Positions 1-8,943 of a stretch of 64,000 nt of DNA are shown here, one piece after another (within the stretch, counting starts at the first letter, position 1; each line of letters opens with the position of its first letter). This DNA is from Verrucomicrobiales bacterium (lineage in GTDB: Bacteria; Verrucomicrobiota; Verrucomicrobiia; Verrucomicrobiales; DEV007). The stretch covers positions 1 through 64,000 of the forward strand of contig JARGPI010000025.1 of the NCBI GenBank assembly GCA_029213005.1, in the 5' to 3' direction. The translations under genes and the position numbers were made by a program. A model generated the notes under the pieces. It was not told where the DNA came from and did not search any database. It saw only the letters and a program-made list of their open reading frames with translations.

Positions 1-557
1 GGACCGGAAGAAGCCGAATGAGCCGCCGCCTCGAAGGGAGGGAAAAGATGAGGATCTGCCATTTTGAGCGCGGCGAGTTATTGCTCTGAGGTTGCGTGAA
101 GGTTGCTCTATCAAGCTGCGGCGGGGTTGGTCGCGCAAGCGGAGAAAGCGGCAAAGGCTACGCAGATTGATGATTGTTGAAATGGCGATTGATGATTGTT
201 AAAGTGGCGCTTTGCGCTGGTAGATCGACTGTCTTTGGATCTGGTAATGTAGCCGGGATGCTCTTTGCGAGGCTGGGGGGGTAACACGAAAAAGAGGCCG
301 AACGAATGAGGCCTCTGAATGAACACGGATTTAAGAGAGTTCCTGAGGGAGCTTTTTTGTTGGCTTTTATGGCCGCTGGTTTTTCGGCCTTTGTCGGGGG
401 CTTTGCTATTGGGAAATTGTATGATGGGGGCGGTGGGGTGTGAACTTTTGGGCTAAGCTGTGCGAGCTGGCGTATTTAAACCATGGGATGGACACGGATC
501 AGTATAATCGGGCGGTTGTGCTGATCAGGACGCTGGAGGCGTTCGTTTCCGATCTCA
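1..557. other. Left-edge region without a confident gene
   Basis: No convincing gene is seen. A reading frame open from the window edge ends at base 67 (visible tail DRKKPNEPPPRREGKDEDLPF minus its first residue, charged and Pro-rich). It could be the C-terminus of a gene lying mostly outside the window, but another frame is open there too. A GTG-initiated frame from 440 runs rightward but overlaps the TPR gene antisense by almost 400 bases, so only its first 40 codons could be unique. The stretch also holds a 22-bp tandem repeat. Confidence 0.4.
165..208. repeat. 22-bp tandem direct repeat, two copies
   Basis: Two adjacent 22-base units (165-186 and 187-208), beginning gattgatgattgtt, match at 20 of 22 positions. 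They lie in a non-coding stretch. No function is evident; replication slippage is the simplest origin. Confidence 0.7.
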
Positions 558-1919
558 CTAATTTAAGTCCCGAATTGCTTCGATGTAGTTGGTTAGCGAG
601 GCGGTGGGTTTCAGCGTTTTTGCTTCCTCCAGCAATACGAGAGCTTCGTCGTAACGAAACAGGTCTGCGAGGATTTTTCCGTGAGCGAGGAGTGCGGCGG
701 CCCGCTTTTCCGGGATGCCGGCGGCCTTTTCAAGCAGGACCATTGCTTTTTCCGGTTCGTTGTTGTCCTCGCGGAAGCGAGCGAGGAGAAGTAGGGCATC
801 GCCATCGTTGGGATGGGTTTCGAGAAGCGTTTCGATTCGCTTCGCACCGGCTTTTGCATTTCCGGTCTCAAGCTCAACCATCGCCATGGACCGACTGTAT
901 TTTGATATCAAATCCCGGGACGCCTTTTTCGAGATTTCCTCGCTGAACCGTTGGTCGATTTCTTTTCCGAGTTGTTTGGCCGGGCTCCATTGCTGGTGAT
1001 TGGTGAGATGCCCCAGACAATTCACCGCCAGTGAAAACGCAGCGCTTTTGTCCTTTATCGCTGCTTGAAAGTTCTGGAGTGCTTTGTCAGGTAGAGATTC
1101 TCCGAGATAAAGTTGCCCGAGAATCGCATGGTTGGTCGGGTTCAGTTGGCTGATTCGTTTCGCCATTTCGAGGTGGGCGATCGCCTGCGACTTTTTACCG
1201 CTCTGCAAGCAGGCATTGGCCTGATTGATCCAGAGGGAAAGGTTGTAGGGCGACTGTTTCAGTAGTTCTGCGTAGATTGATGATGCCTGATTGGCTTCTC
1301 CCAGCGTTTGGAGTGTGTAGGCCTCTCCGAGTCGCCACTGCATTTCCTCCGGCATAGTGACCTGAGCCATCCGGTAGGCGGATAGTGCTGCCTGGTGTCG
1401 TCCATTTTGGGAATGGCAATAGGCCAGTAATCCATAGGTCAATCCCTCCTGAGAGCCCAGCTCGATTGCTTTTCTTAGATGGGTTTCAGCGCCTTTGTAG
1501 TCGGGCTTTTGGAGCTTGAGCATCGCGACATTCCGATGCGCATCCCGAAAATTGGGGAACAGGGCAATCGCTTTCTCGAAGTATTCGATCGCGACCTCGG
1601 GTTTCTCTTTTTCGAAGTGAAAATTGCCCATTGCGAAAAGAATCGCGGGGCTGGCTTCGACAAGTTCCGAGGCTTTCATCTCCTCGAGCGCCTCTTCTTT
1701 GTCATCTCCGGAGAGACGTTCGGTCAGCTCTGTGAGAAATTCCGATTCCTCTTCATTGATCAGCGGTTCGATCCGCGAATCCACTCCGTATGAAGTGGTA
1801 TATGATTTCAAAAAGGTCTCGCTTTGCCACAGTTGATCAATCGACAAGGGTTCGGCTTTTATTTCGCTAATTGCGAAAAGAGAAAGTAGCGAAGTAACCA
1901 ATAGAGTTTTCAGTAACAT
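558..1919 (-). CDS. Secreted TPR protein of the TonB operon
   Basis: The protein is 453 aa, with an N-terminal signal peptide (MLLKTLLVTSLLSLFAISEIKA) and many tetratricopeptide-like helix pairs such as 'AIEYFEKAIALFPNFRDAHRN' and 'GLLAYCHSQNGRHQAALSAY'. TPR proteins commonly close TonB2-type operons that carry DUF3450, TtpC and TonB genes. They are thought to act in the periplasm as assembly or docking partners of the energising complex. I chose the ATG at 1919 because it starts a signal peptide and leaves a 28-base gap to tonB. The longer frame would run back into tonB without a leader. It is the last gene of the leftward operon that starts near 4827. The specific partner is not known. Confidence 0.85.
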   Translation of the reverse strand: MLLKTLLVTSLLSLFAISEIKAEPLSIDQLWQSETFLKSYTTSYGVDSRIEPLINEEESEFLTELTERLSGDDKEEALEEMKASELVEASPAILFAMGNFHFEKEKPEVAIEYFEKAIALFPNFRDAHRNVAMLKLQKPDYKGAETHLRKAIELGSQEGLTYGLLAYCHSQNGRHQAALSAYRMAQVTMPEEMQWRLGEAYTLQTLGEANQASSIYAELLKQSPYNLSLWINQANACLQSGKKSQAIAHLEMAKRISQLNPTNHAILGQLYLGESLPDKALQNFQAAIKDKSAAFSLAVNCLGHLTNHQQWSPAKQLGKEIDQRFSEEISKKASRDLISKYSRSMAMVELETGNAKAGAKRIETLLETHPNDGDALLLLARFREDNNEPEKAMVLLEKAAGIPEKRAAALLAHGKILADLFRYDEALVLLEEAKTLKPTASLTNYIEAIRDLN

Positions 1920-1947
1920 TTCGAAGTAGAGAAAGTTAGGACGCCGG

Positions 1948-2619
1948 TTAGGGGCGAAGCACGAGCGGCCAATTGAATACCGCATTGACGATCCTGCCGT
2001 CCTTTTTGGGAGGGCTGAATCTGGACTGCATCGCAAAGGATTTTGCCATGGGAACAAAGTCGGGATGACTGCTGGAGACAATTCTCCGAATCGTGATTCG
2101 GCCGGCGGTATTGATCAGGACTTCCAGTGTCACTTTCCCTTCGCGAATTCGCTGGCTTTTCAGGTGGGATGGGAAATTGACTCTGGGTCGGTTCAGCAAG
2201 CGGGGCTGGTTATCCAGATCAGCGGACGAGAACAAATTCCGGGCTTTAACCTCGGGTTGATTGCTCGAAAATTCAGCGGGTGCCATTTCAAATTCGAACT
2301 GTTTCTCGGCAATGACTGCTTTAATCGGTGGCGCCATATCATCGACGGAGAGGTCGAGTTTCGGGAGATCCATCGTCACCGGAGGCGGTGGTGGTGGTGT
2401 GGGTTGGCTAAGTGCGGTCGGAGGTGGCGGCGGTGGTGCCGGCATCGAAACCGGGTCGATTCCCGATATCGATCGCAGGGTGAGAACTTCATTTTTTGGT
2501 TCGATCATCCGGGTTCCGACCAGGAAGATAATGAGAAAGCCCGTCAGAACGACGGCGGCGCCCACTCGTGAAAAGCGAAGGATCCAGGTGGCGTTGTTAG
2601 TGGCTGCGATTGTGTTCAT
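1948..2619 (-). CDS. tonB: TonB energy transducer
   Basis: The protein is 223 aa and inner-membrane anchored. One membrane segment lies at about residues 16-36 (VGAAVVLTGFLIIFLVG). A Pro-rich periplasmic linker with two runs of six prolines follows (about 61-82), and then a C-terminal TonB domain at about 140-223 (FPSHLKSQRIREGKVTLEVLINTAGRI region, ending FSPPKKDGRIVNAVFNWPLVLRP). TonB couples the proton-motive force to outer-membrane receptors. Two candidate clients, the receptors at 6591 and 20577, are in this window. It follows the TtpC/ExbB-type gene after a 72-base gap that contains a palindromic repeat, the position where exbB and exbD usually lie. The size and layout fit TonB2-type transducers. 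Confidence 0.92.
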   Translation of the reverse strand: MNTIAATNNATWILRFSRVGAAVVLTGFLIIFLVGTRMIEPKNEVLTLRSISGIDPVSMPAPPPPPPTALSQPTPPPPPPVTMDLPKLDLSVDDMAPPIKAVIAEKQFEFEMAPAEFSSNQPEVKARNLFSSADLDNQPRLLNRPRVNFPSHLKSQRIREGKVTLEVLINTAGRITIRRIVSSSHPDFVPMAKSFAMQSRFSPPKKDGRIVNAVFNWPLVLRP

Positions 2620-2637
2620 CTAGTGGTTTGGTATGAT

Positions 2638-2672
2638 TGTACAGGGTACAGTCCGGGATTGTACCCTGTACA
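2638..2672. repeat. Dispersed palindromic repeat, copy A
   Basis: Inverted arms TGTACAGGGTACAG (2638-2651) and TGTACCCTGTACAG (2660-2673 region) enclose an 8-base loop. Each arm is itself nearly palindromic (TGTAC-N3-GTACA). The copy lies between the TtpC-like and tonB genes, within an apparent operon. The same 13-mer recurs near 22960, 39350, 48045 and 60710, with a half copy at 47723. Confidence 0.9.
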
Positions 2673-2691
2673 GTTTGAGCTGAAATCGATT

Positions 2692-4071
2692 CTAGGCATT
2701 CTTCTGTTTCAATCCGTTGATGAATGCGAGGCTGACCATTTCCATCGCGGAACGGATACCTTGAATTTTACGGGTCAGGAGGGCGTGCATAATCAAGGCG
2801 GGGATGGCAACGATCAGGCCGAAAGCGGTAGTAATCAGGGCCTCGGAAATTCCACCGGATAAAGAGCGGGCATCCCCGGTTCCGAAGATAGTGATTTGAT
2901 TAAAGGTTTTGATCATGCCGGTCACGGTTCCGAGCAGTCCGAGCAGGGGGGTGGTTGCCGATGCAATCGCGATCAGAGCAATTCCGCGGTTCAGGCCCGG
3001 TAGCGTTTCGAGAAATTTTTCGTAAAGCGTTTCCTCGACATCGTTGATAGGTTTTTCCGATACTTCGATACCCCGTTTCAGTAGTCCTCCTGCGGGGTGT
3101 TTGATCCGGTTTGCGACGGTGGCGGCTTCGTCGCGGTTCCCTTTGTTGACTTCATTGATCACGCTTTGCACGGTCCGTACATTGACCGGGCGAATCGATA
3201 TAAACTGAAACCATTTCAAAAGCGCGGAGACAAAGGCAATCAGGGCAAGCGCCATAATGGGGTAGACCCAGAATCCACCTTTTTTGATGTAGTCGAAAAA
3301 GTTACCTTCGACTTCGTCCATCGCGATGGCATTGCCCAGGGTGGGGTCGAGGGTGATCTCGGCTTCGCCACCGGTGAGGAGTGCCCGGATCGCGTTGTGG
3401 TCCGCGGTACCGTCGACGACGCTGGATTGGAGGTTTCCGGTATCGGTGACGAGACCGGATACGTTTTCATCACTGGAGGCAAACCAGGAAACCGGTCCGG
3501 CGATGGCAAATTCTCCAGTCATCATCACTCCGTCTTTTCCCAGTGCTTCCCCCTCGATAGTTTTGATAGTACCGAATGCGCTCAGCTGGCGGGCCATCTG
3601 TTCCACTAGATCGAGGGTCGCAGTGGTTCCGTCGTCGCCATGTTGATCGGCGTTGCGGAAGGCTTCGCCCATAGCGTGAGTTTCCGGCAGTGGGACGTTG
3701 CTTTGGTAGTTCTTCCGAAATTCCGAGAGCATGCCGTCGATATAGTTTCGTTCATCGCGGAAATGTTTGAGGTCATCTTCATTCTTCTTTAGATCTCCAT
3801 CGACGGAGGCCTGGGTGGTTTTCGCGATTTCGTATTCCCGCTTTTTCCGGCGCAGAGTTGCCGCCGATTCGTGGGCCCGTTTGGCGAGCGACGGTTTTTC
3901 TTCGCTGATTGATTTACGAAGTTCTTCCAGTTTCTGAATTTCGGCTTCAAGATCGGTATCGATCGACTCCAGAGCAGTGCGGTACGCTTGTTCTCCCGGG
4001 ACCTCCTGCGCGAAGCTTGAGCAGACGCTGGTCCCGAGAAGTGCAAACAGGTATATATAGGATTTCATCAT
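2692..4071 (-). CDS. TtpC-like MotA/TolQ/ExbB channel protein
   Basis: The protein is 459 aa. A signal peptide (about 1-21) is followed by a long periplasmic coiled-coil region (about 30-130, ELRKSISEEKPSLAKRAHES and onward). The MotA/TolQ/ExbB domain lies at about 265-455, with three membrane segments (FWVYPIMALALIAFVSALL; ALIAIASATTPLLGLLGTVTGM; ALITTAFGLIVAIPALIMHALL). The architecture matches TtpC of TonB2 systems rather than a bare ExbB of about 240 aa. TtpC is needed for TonB2 energisation in Vibrio. Its ATG directly abuts the TAG of the DUF3450 gene, which indicates translational coupling. No exbB2 or exbD gene follows, which is unusual for this family. Confidence 0.9.
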   Translation of the reverse strand: MMKSYIYLFALLGTSVCSSFAQEVPGEQAYRTALESIDTDLEAEIQKLEELRKSISEEKPSLAKRAHESAATLRRKKREYEIAKTTQASVDGDLKKNEDDLKHFRDERNYIDGMLSEFRKNYQSNVPLPETHAMGEAFRNADQHGDDGTTATLDLVEQMARQLSAFGTIKTIEGEALGKDGVMMTGEFAIAGPVSWFASSDENVSGLVTDTGNLQSSVVDGTADHNAIRALLTGGEAEITLDPTLGNAIAMDEVEGNFFDYIKKGGFWVYPIMALALIAFVSALLKWFQFISIRPVNVRTVQSVINEVNKGNRDEAATVANRIKHPAGGLLKRGIEVSEKPINDVEETLYEKFLETLPGLNRGIALIAIASATTPLLGLLGTVTGMIKTFNQITIFGTGDARSLSGGISEALITTAFGLIVAIPALIMHALLTRKIQGIRSAMEMVSLAFINGLKQKNA

Positions 4072-4827
4072 CTAGTTTGCCGCGTTTGAATTTGAAACCG
4101 GTAGTTTGACAAAAGCGGGGGGCGCTTTTTTTGTGTAGATATCAATGGCCCGTCGCACGGTTCCTGCGATCGATGGTTCCTCAGTCCATTCCCAGCCACT
4201 TTCGCCCGGTTTTCCGACGCCGGAGAGGCGGTTGGTTCGATCGACATACCAGGCCTGATTCATCCCCAGATAGATCACATCGACTTCGATTTGCTTTCCA
4301 TCGAACTCGTGGATTTCCGGAAGCATATGGATCTCGTTGTTAAAAGCGCTGCATTCGTTGAGAATCGAAATGACGTCCCGGATGCGGGTCTGCAAATCTT
4401 CTTCGCCCGTCCGGTTTTGGATTCGCTCCACGGCATCGAAAACTTTATCGACCACTGGTTTCGGAAGGTAGCCGAGTCGAGCTGCTACAAGGTCTTCGAT
4501 GGTTTTGAGACGATGCTCAAACTGGTTTCTCCAGGCTTGTCGGCGTTGCGCCTCTCCGGTCAACGCCGCCTTTTTGGACTCTACGTCGGTGATCCGTTCT
4601 TTCGCGAGGCCGATGACTTCGTCAAGTTTCTCTGTCTCATGCTCGCGCAGTGAGATCAGCTCCAAAAGCATCTCCTTCTGCTCCGTCCAGCTTGCCGATT
4701 CGCTGGATGCGGTTTTCATCGTGGTGACCCATTGCTCGATTTTCTCCTGTGGGATGGCGGGAGGAGGGACTTCCTCAGAAGAGGCGAATCCAATTGTGAT
4801 GAAGATGAATAGTAATAACCTGGCCAT
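4072..4827 (-). CDS. DUF3450 periplasmic coiled-coil protein
   Basis: The protein is 251 aa from the ATG at 4827, which gives a clean signal peptide (MARLLLFIFITIGFASS) and has AGGA upstream. The open frame extends upstream to a TTG inside a palindrome, which is a less likely start. A coiled coil spans about residues 45-115. The C-terminal part carries the DUF3450 pattern 'VIYLGMNQAWYVDRTN...GWEW'. The family is found almost only beside TtpC/ExbB-ExbD-TonB genes and is presumed to be a periplasmic accessory of the complex. It is the first gene of the leftward TonB operon, directly behind a Fur-like palindrome. Confidence 0.88.
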   Translation of the reverse strand: MARLLLFIFITIGFASSEEVPPPAIPQEKIEQWVTTMKTASSESASWTEQKEMLLELISLREHETEKLDEVIGLAKERITDVESKKAALTGEAQRRQAWRNQFEHRLKTIEDLVAARLGYLPKPVVDKVFDAVERIQNRTGEEDLQTRIRDVISILNECSAFNNEIHMLPEIHEFDGKQIEVDVIYLGMNQAWYVDRTNRLSGVGKPGESGWEWTEEPSIAGTVRRAIDIYTKKAPPAFVKLPVSNSNAAN

Positions 4828-4845
4828 GAAAAATCCTGACGAGAC

Positions 4846-4870
4846 AATATTGAGACTGTGTCTCAATATT
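4846..4870. promoter_or_regulatory. Fur-like 7-1-7 palindrome before TonB operon
   Basis: A perfect inverted repeat has arms AATATTGAGAC and GTCTCAATATT around TGT. Its core TGAGACT-G-TGTCTCA (4851-4865) has the 7-1-7 shape typical of Fur-family operators. It ends about 20 bases upstream of the DUF3450 start. The sites at 5429 and 12986 are close relatives. Binding by Fur is inferred from the downstream genes, not shown. Confidence 0.6.
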
Positions 4871-5424
4871 AGTTACCGAACTAAGGGCTAGATTCAAATG
4901 CGAACTTCGGGCATCTCTAGCGGTAAAATGCGGCGGGGGATTTCATCGCTATCTTTTGGAATAAGTTAAACTTGCGGCGCCGGAAAAGTGTATTTGATAA
5001 TGGGTCGCAACAAGTGAAATGGGCTAGAAATGGCTGATTTTGGTGCGATTTTAAGGAGTTACGAGCAATTCTCGCCCGAAACGGTTGGGGAAATCCAGAA
5101 AGGTTCACGCCAGGGAGAACGCAGCCTGCGCTTTTGGCCATAGTTTAAATCCTCGATCAGTTTTTGGTCACTTCGGGGGTGAGAATGTTACGCAGATGGA
5201 AAGGTGTTCTTTTTGCTAACCCTTTTTAAATAGGCGGTTGAAGCGATCTGTTGTCTAACAAAGGCTTATTATTCGCCCACGGTAATTGCTCATAAAGTCG
5301 GGAGAATTAGAACTGCGAATATTTGGGGTTTGTTAGGTCAATCCACCGCTATTTTTTCCAAGGAACCGCTTTTAATGGCACTTGCGCGCTGCCTCAGGCG
5401 GTTCTATGTATGGCCAATATCACG
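4871..5424. other. Intergenic region between divergent iron operons
   Basis: This region of about 550 bases separates the leftward TonB operon from the rightward PepSY-receptor operon. No convincing gene is seen; a 74-codon leftward frame at 4917-5141 lacks family features. At 5363-5404 GAACCGC pairs with GCGGTTC around an inner GGCA/TGCC pair, a possible small RNA structure or terminator-like hairpin. Promoters for both operons are presumably here and in the flanking palindromes. Confidence 0.4.
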
Positions 5425-5428
5425 CAAA

Positions 5429-5443
5429 TGATACTGAGTCTCA
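5429..5443. promoter_or_regulatory. Fur-like 7-1-7 site before PepSY operon
   Basis: TGATACT-G-AGTCTCA is a 7-1-7 inverted repeat with one mismatch, extended outward to CAAATGA/TCATTTG (5425-5447). It lies 22 bases upstream of the PepSY ATG and differs from the 4851 site at only two positions. The siderophore-type operon downstream supports an iron-responsive operator. Confidence 0.6.
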
Positions 5444-5465
5444 TTTGTTAATTTTGACCGATAAA

Positions 5466-6530
5466 ATGGAATCCGAAAAAACAGAGAAGAGTCAGCGCAA
5501 GAGTAAGCGGGCTCGTAACCGCATCCTGAAGGTGGTTCGGCGGACCCATATGTACACGGGGCTCCTGCTGCTTCCCTGGGTGATCCTTTTTGGGATCAGT
5601 GGGGTTCTTTTTAATCATCCTGAGTGGTTCGGTCCGCTCGATGTTGTTTCAAAATTCAGTAATCGCGATCTGAAGGAGGGTTATTCATTGGTTCTTCCTG
5701 ATGCGGAGAAGATCGCCGATGCCGTGGTGGCGGAAATTAACGGGGACGGTGGTTCCGGACGATTCGTCAGAACCGGTGGCGGTGCTGTTATCGAAGGTGC
5801 GATCGCTTTTCAGGCAAATGGAAGTTCCGGCGCGGCTACGGCGACAATCAGTCCAAACGGTCATGGTGCCAGCGTGAAGCGGATCAAATCGACCGGTGAC
5901 GATGGTGAGTCGAAGCCCGGGTTTCACGGTTCCCGTATCGAGGTTGCAGAGTACGATGCCAAAGCTTACGAATCGGTAGCGAAGGCGCTTCTTGAGAAGG
6001 CCGGGGTGGATGCTGTGGCATCGATCGAACCGAACCGCCGGGGCGGGGCGGAAGTTCGCTTTCAAATCGAGTCACCCGACGATGGGCAAAAGTGGAACGT
6101 AGTTTACGGCTTGGTTTCCGGAGAGGTTGTGGCTCGTGATGCCAACGGCTCGAATGGCTTGACGCCTTATTCATTTGTGACCCGGCTTCATAAAACGCAT
6201 CACTATCCCGATCGCAAGAGTGCCCGGTGGTTCTGGACTTTAATCGCGGACTGCACCGGTTTTACTATGGTTTTCTGGGGCATCTCCGGTGCCATGATGT
6301 GGTGGCAGATCAAACCGAGCCGGGTCATCGGGATCGGTGGTCTGGCACTGGCTGCGGTAATCGCCGGGATTGTCTTCACCGGAACGATATCGAACCACAC
6401 GTTTGGTCCACCTCAGAAGCGGGGCGGACAGCCATCGGCCAAAGGTAGCGATGGCCCCGGCAAGGGTAAAGGCAAAGGCCGCCCAGCTGAGTCCAGCCCA
6501 CTAAACCCTGTGCTTTCCCGGGGGCGTTAG
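5466..6530 (+). CDS. PepSY-associated membrane protein, iron uptake
   Basis: The protein is 354 aa. Membrane segments lie at about residues 29-50 (YTGLLLLPWVILFGISGVLF), 260-285 (WFWTLIADCTGFTMVFWGISGAMMWW) and 292-313. The PepSY_TM hallmarks RRTHMYTG near the N-terminus and TRLHKTHHYPD before the second segment are present. The periplasmic part lies between. The C-terminal tail is Gly/Lys-rich (GPGKGKGKGRP). Proteins of this type often accompany siderophore receptors and may be reductases that release iron. I chose the ATG at 5466 because the Fur-like palindrome covers the upstream frame. The receptor gene follows after 60 bases. Confidence 0.85.
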   Translation: MESEKTEKSQRKSKRARNRILKVVRRTHMYTGLLLLPWVILFGISGVLFNHPEWFGPLDVVSKFSNRDLKEGYSLVLPDAEKIADAVVAEINGDGGSGRFVRTGGGAVIEGAIAFQANGSSGAATATISPNGHGASVKRIKSTGDDGESKPGFHGSRIEVAEYDAKAYESVAKALLEKAGVDAVASIEPNRRGGAEVRFQIESPDDGQKWNVVYGLVSGEVVARDANGSNGLTPYSFVTRLHKTHHYPDRKSARWFWTLIADCTGFTMVFWGISGAMMWWQIKPSRVIGIGGLALAAVIAGIVFTGTISNHTFGPPQKRGGQPSAKGSDGPGKGKGKGRPAESSPLNPVLSRGR

Positions 6531-6590
6531 AAAGCGCCTTCTGATTCCTCCGAGTTTTACTATCCAAATTCACATACCAAAAAGATAACG

Positions 6591-8921
6591 ATGAAAAGAA
6601 AAATAGAGAATCCGTCACTTCGTGACAATGATCCTGCACGGAGATGTATTCCGGGTGGCCTCGCCGTAGCTGCGGTTTGTGCGTCCGGTTCCGCGATCGG
6701 TCAGGAAGTCGAAGCTCCACCTGTTGCAGAAGCAGAGTCTCTGCCGCCGACTGTAATCGAAGATGCTGCTCCCGCACCTGCACCAGTTCAGCGTGTTGCT
6801 CCCGCACCAGCTCCGGCTCCCGCGCCCGCACCGGTTGCGCCTGCTCCAGTTGTTGAGCCAGAGCCGGTTATCGTTACCGATACACTTTTCCAGGCTGACC
6901 AACTTTCTTCGCCTAAATACACTCAGCCTCTTTTAGATACACCTCAAACCGTTCAGGTCATCACCAGTGAGTTGATGGCTGATCAAGGGGTAACGACTCT
7001 GCGCGATGCTCTGCGTAATGTTTCCGGTATCAGTATTCAGGCCGGTGAAGGTGGAGCGCCTCCGGGAGATAATTTGTCGATTCGCGGCTTCAGCGCCCGC
7101 TCGGACTTTTTCGTCGATGGAATTCGTGACCTGGGTGCCTATAGCCGGGACCCTTTCAACCTCGAACAGATCGAAGTTGCCAAAGGTCCTGCCGGGTCAA
7201 TTACTGGTCGTGGTTCCACTGGTGGTTCTATCAATCTGGTTAGTAAAACCGCCAAATTGAACGATTTTGTTCACTCTGATTTGTCAGTGGGAACCGATGA
7301 TCTTTATCGTGGCACGATTGATATCAACCAGACGATTTCCGGTATCGAGGGTAGTGCCTTTCGCTTAAATGCGATGAAGCACGAAAGTGACACTCCGGGC
7401 CGTGACGTCGTTAATGACAGTCGCTGGGGTATCGCCGGATCGATCGGTTTTGGTCTTAATGAAATGAGCGATAACCGACTCGATGTCAGCTTCTTTCACA
7501 TGAAGGAGAATAACCTGCCTGATTTCGGAATTCCCTGGACATCGGATACAGTGACCGATCCCCGTCTCACTCCCCACGTCGACTCAGCGCCACTGTCCGC
7601 TTTCGACAATTTCTATGGAGTGGTTTCCCGTGATTTTGAAGACACCGAAGCCACCATGTTTACGATCCGTGCCGAGCACGATTTCACTGACGAAGTTACG
7701 CTGCGTAACCAGACTCGCATCGGGGAAACCTCCCGCCTTTCTCTACTGACGTCTCCACGTTTTGACAATGGTGCCTTCCCCGCAACGATTCGTCGTTCGG
7801 ACCGGAAAGATCGTGATGAGGAGAACTCCATCATCGCGAACCAGACCGATTTGATGGCGTCATTCGATACCGGAAATCTTCATCACGACGCCGTGTTGGG
7901 AATCGAATTGATCCACGAGGAATACGATCGATACAGCAGAACTTCAGATCCCGGTTTCTCTACCGATTACTTCAATCCAAATCCGTTCGATCCCGTGCCG
8001 GGCACCTTTTTCAGAGATGGTACCGGTGACAGTTTCGGAAGGTCTGACACCTTTGCAGCCTACGCATTTGATACTCTTGAGGTGAATCCCTGGTTGGAAT
8101 TGACTGGTGGACTCCGCTATGAGCGCTTCGATGTAACCTCCTGGGGAACGGATAACGCTGGTCTGCGGACTCAAACCCGGAACCGGGTGGATGACATGAT
8201 CAGTGGTCGTGCGGCTGTGGTCGTGAAGCCTGCTGAAAATGGTAGTATCTACTTCGGCTACGGAACTTCCTACAACCCATCCGGGGAATTTGTTACACTG
8301 AGTGAAGCGGGACGTAATCCGGCGACCTTTGATGTCGAGCCGGAAAAATCCGAATCGTTCGAATTGGGAACCAAGTGGGATGTACTGGACGAGCGCCTCA
8401 GCCTGACCGCTGCGTTGTTCCGGACTGATAAAACCAATGCCCGTGATATTGATCCTGCTGATCCTACCGTCTATACCTTGACTGGTGCGGAACGGGTTGA
8501 AGGGGTCGAGTTCGGTGTTTCCGGAGAGGTGACTCCGTGGTGGAGCGTGTATGCCAGCTACACTCACCTTAAAGGAGTCGTTACTAACGATTTCGATGAA
8601 GCCAATATCGGAAAAGGACTGGGTAATACTCCGGACAACAGCTTCAGCCTGTGGAACCATTTCGAGTTTGAAAACGGTTTCTTCTTCGGTGGTGGTCCTT
8701 TGTTTGTTGATCGTCGTCTCAACACGACTGCGGGCACCCGTGAGGCGCCTTCCTATTGGACGATCGATGCCATGGCGGGATACAACATCAATGACAACAT
8801 CACACTGCGAGTCAATGGATCCAATCTTTCCGATACCGAATACATTGATGCTATGAGTGGTGGTCACTTTATCCCCGGTATAGGGCGTGCGGTGATGTTT
8901 ACCACTTCCATCAAATTCTAA
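6591..8921 (+). CDS. TonB-dependent siderophore receptor
   Basis: The protein is 776 aa and located in the outer membrane. A signal sequence (about 15-41, ending GSAIGQE) is followed by an unusual Ala-Pro-rich linker (about 58-90, PAPAPAPAPAPVAPAP). A plug domain at about 105-215 contains LRDALRNVSGISIQAGEG, SIRGFSARSDFFVDGIRD and 'QIEVAKGPAGSITGRGSTGGSIN'. The beta-barrel ends in the terminal Phe (FTTSIKF). The plug wording is that of catecholate or ferric-siderophore receptors (Fiu/FhuE group). No siderophore biosynthesis genes are nearby, so it probably imports a foreign siderophore. It forms an operon with the PepSY gene upstream and the PiuC-like gene 22 bases downstream. Confidence 0.93.
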   Translation: MKRKIENPSLRDNDPARRCIPGGLAVAAVCASGSAIGQEVEAPPVAEAESLPPTVIEDAAPAPAPVQRVAPAPAPAPAPAPVAPAPVVEPEPVIVTDTLFQADQLSSPKYTQPLLDTPQTVQVITSELMADQGVTTLRDALRNVSGISIQAGEGGAPPGDNLSIRGFSARSDFFVDGIRDLGAYSRDPFNLEQIEVAKGPAGSITGRGSTGGSINLVSKTAKLNDFVHSDLSVGTDDLYRGTIDINQTISGIEGSAFRLNAMKHESDTPGRDVVNDSRWGIAGSIGFGLNEMSDNRLDVSFFHMKENNLPDFGIPWTSDTVTDPRLTPHVDSAPLSAFDNFYGVVSRDFEDTEATMFTIRAEHDFTDEVTLRNQTRIGETSRLSLLTSPRFDNGAFPATIRRSDRKDRDEENSIIANQTDLMASFDTGNLHHDAVLGIELIHEEYDRYSRTSDPGFSTDYFNPNPFDPVPGTFFRDGTGDSFGRSDTFAAYAFDTLEVNPWLELTGGLRYERFDVTSWGTDNAGLRTQTRNRVDDMISGRAAVVVKPAENGSIYFGYGTSYNPSGEFVTLSEAGRNPATFDVEPEKSESFELGTKWDVLDERLSLTAALFRTDKTNARDIDPADPTVYTLTGAERVEGVEFGVSGEVTPWWSVYASYTHLKGVVTNDFDEANIGKGLGNTPDNSFSLWNHFEFENGFFFGGGPLFVDRRLNTTAGTREAPSYWTIDAMAGYNINDNITLRVNGSNLSDTEYIDAMSGGHFIPGIGRAVMFTTSIKF

Positions 8922-8943
8922 TAGCTGATCAGCTTACAATACG

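Noticed and set aside
440..946. Rightward 168-codon frame
   Set aside because: It overlaps the TPR gene antisense for most of its length, begins with GTG and shows no family pattern.
4917..5141. Leftward 74-codon frame in the divergent iron region
   Set aside because: No leader, motif or ribosome-binding site; composition like non-coding DNA.
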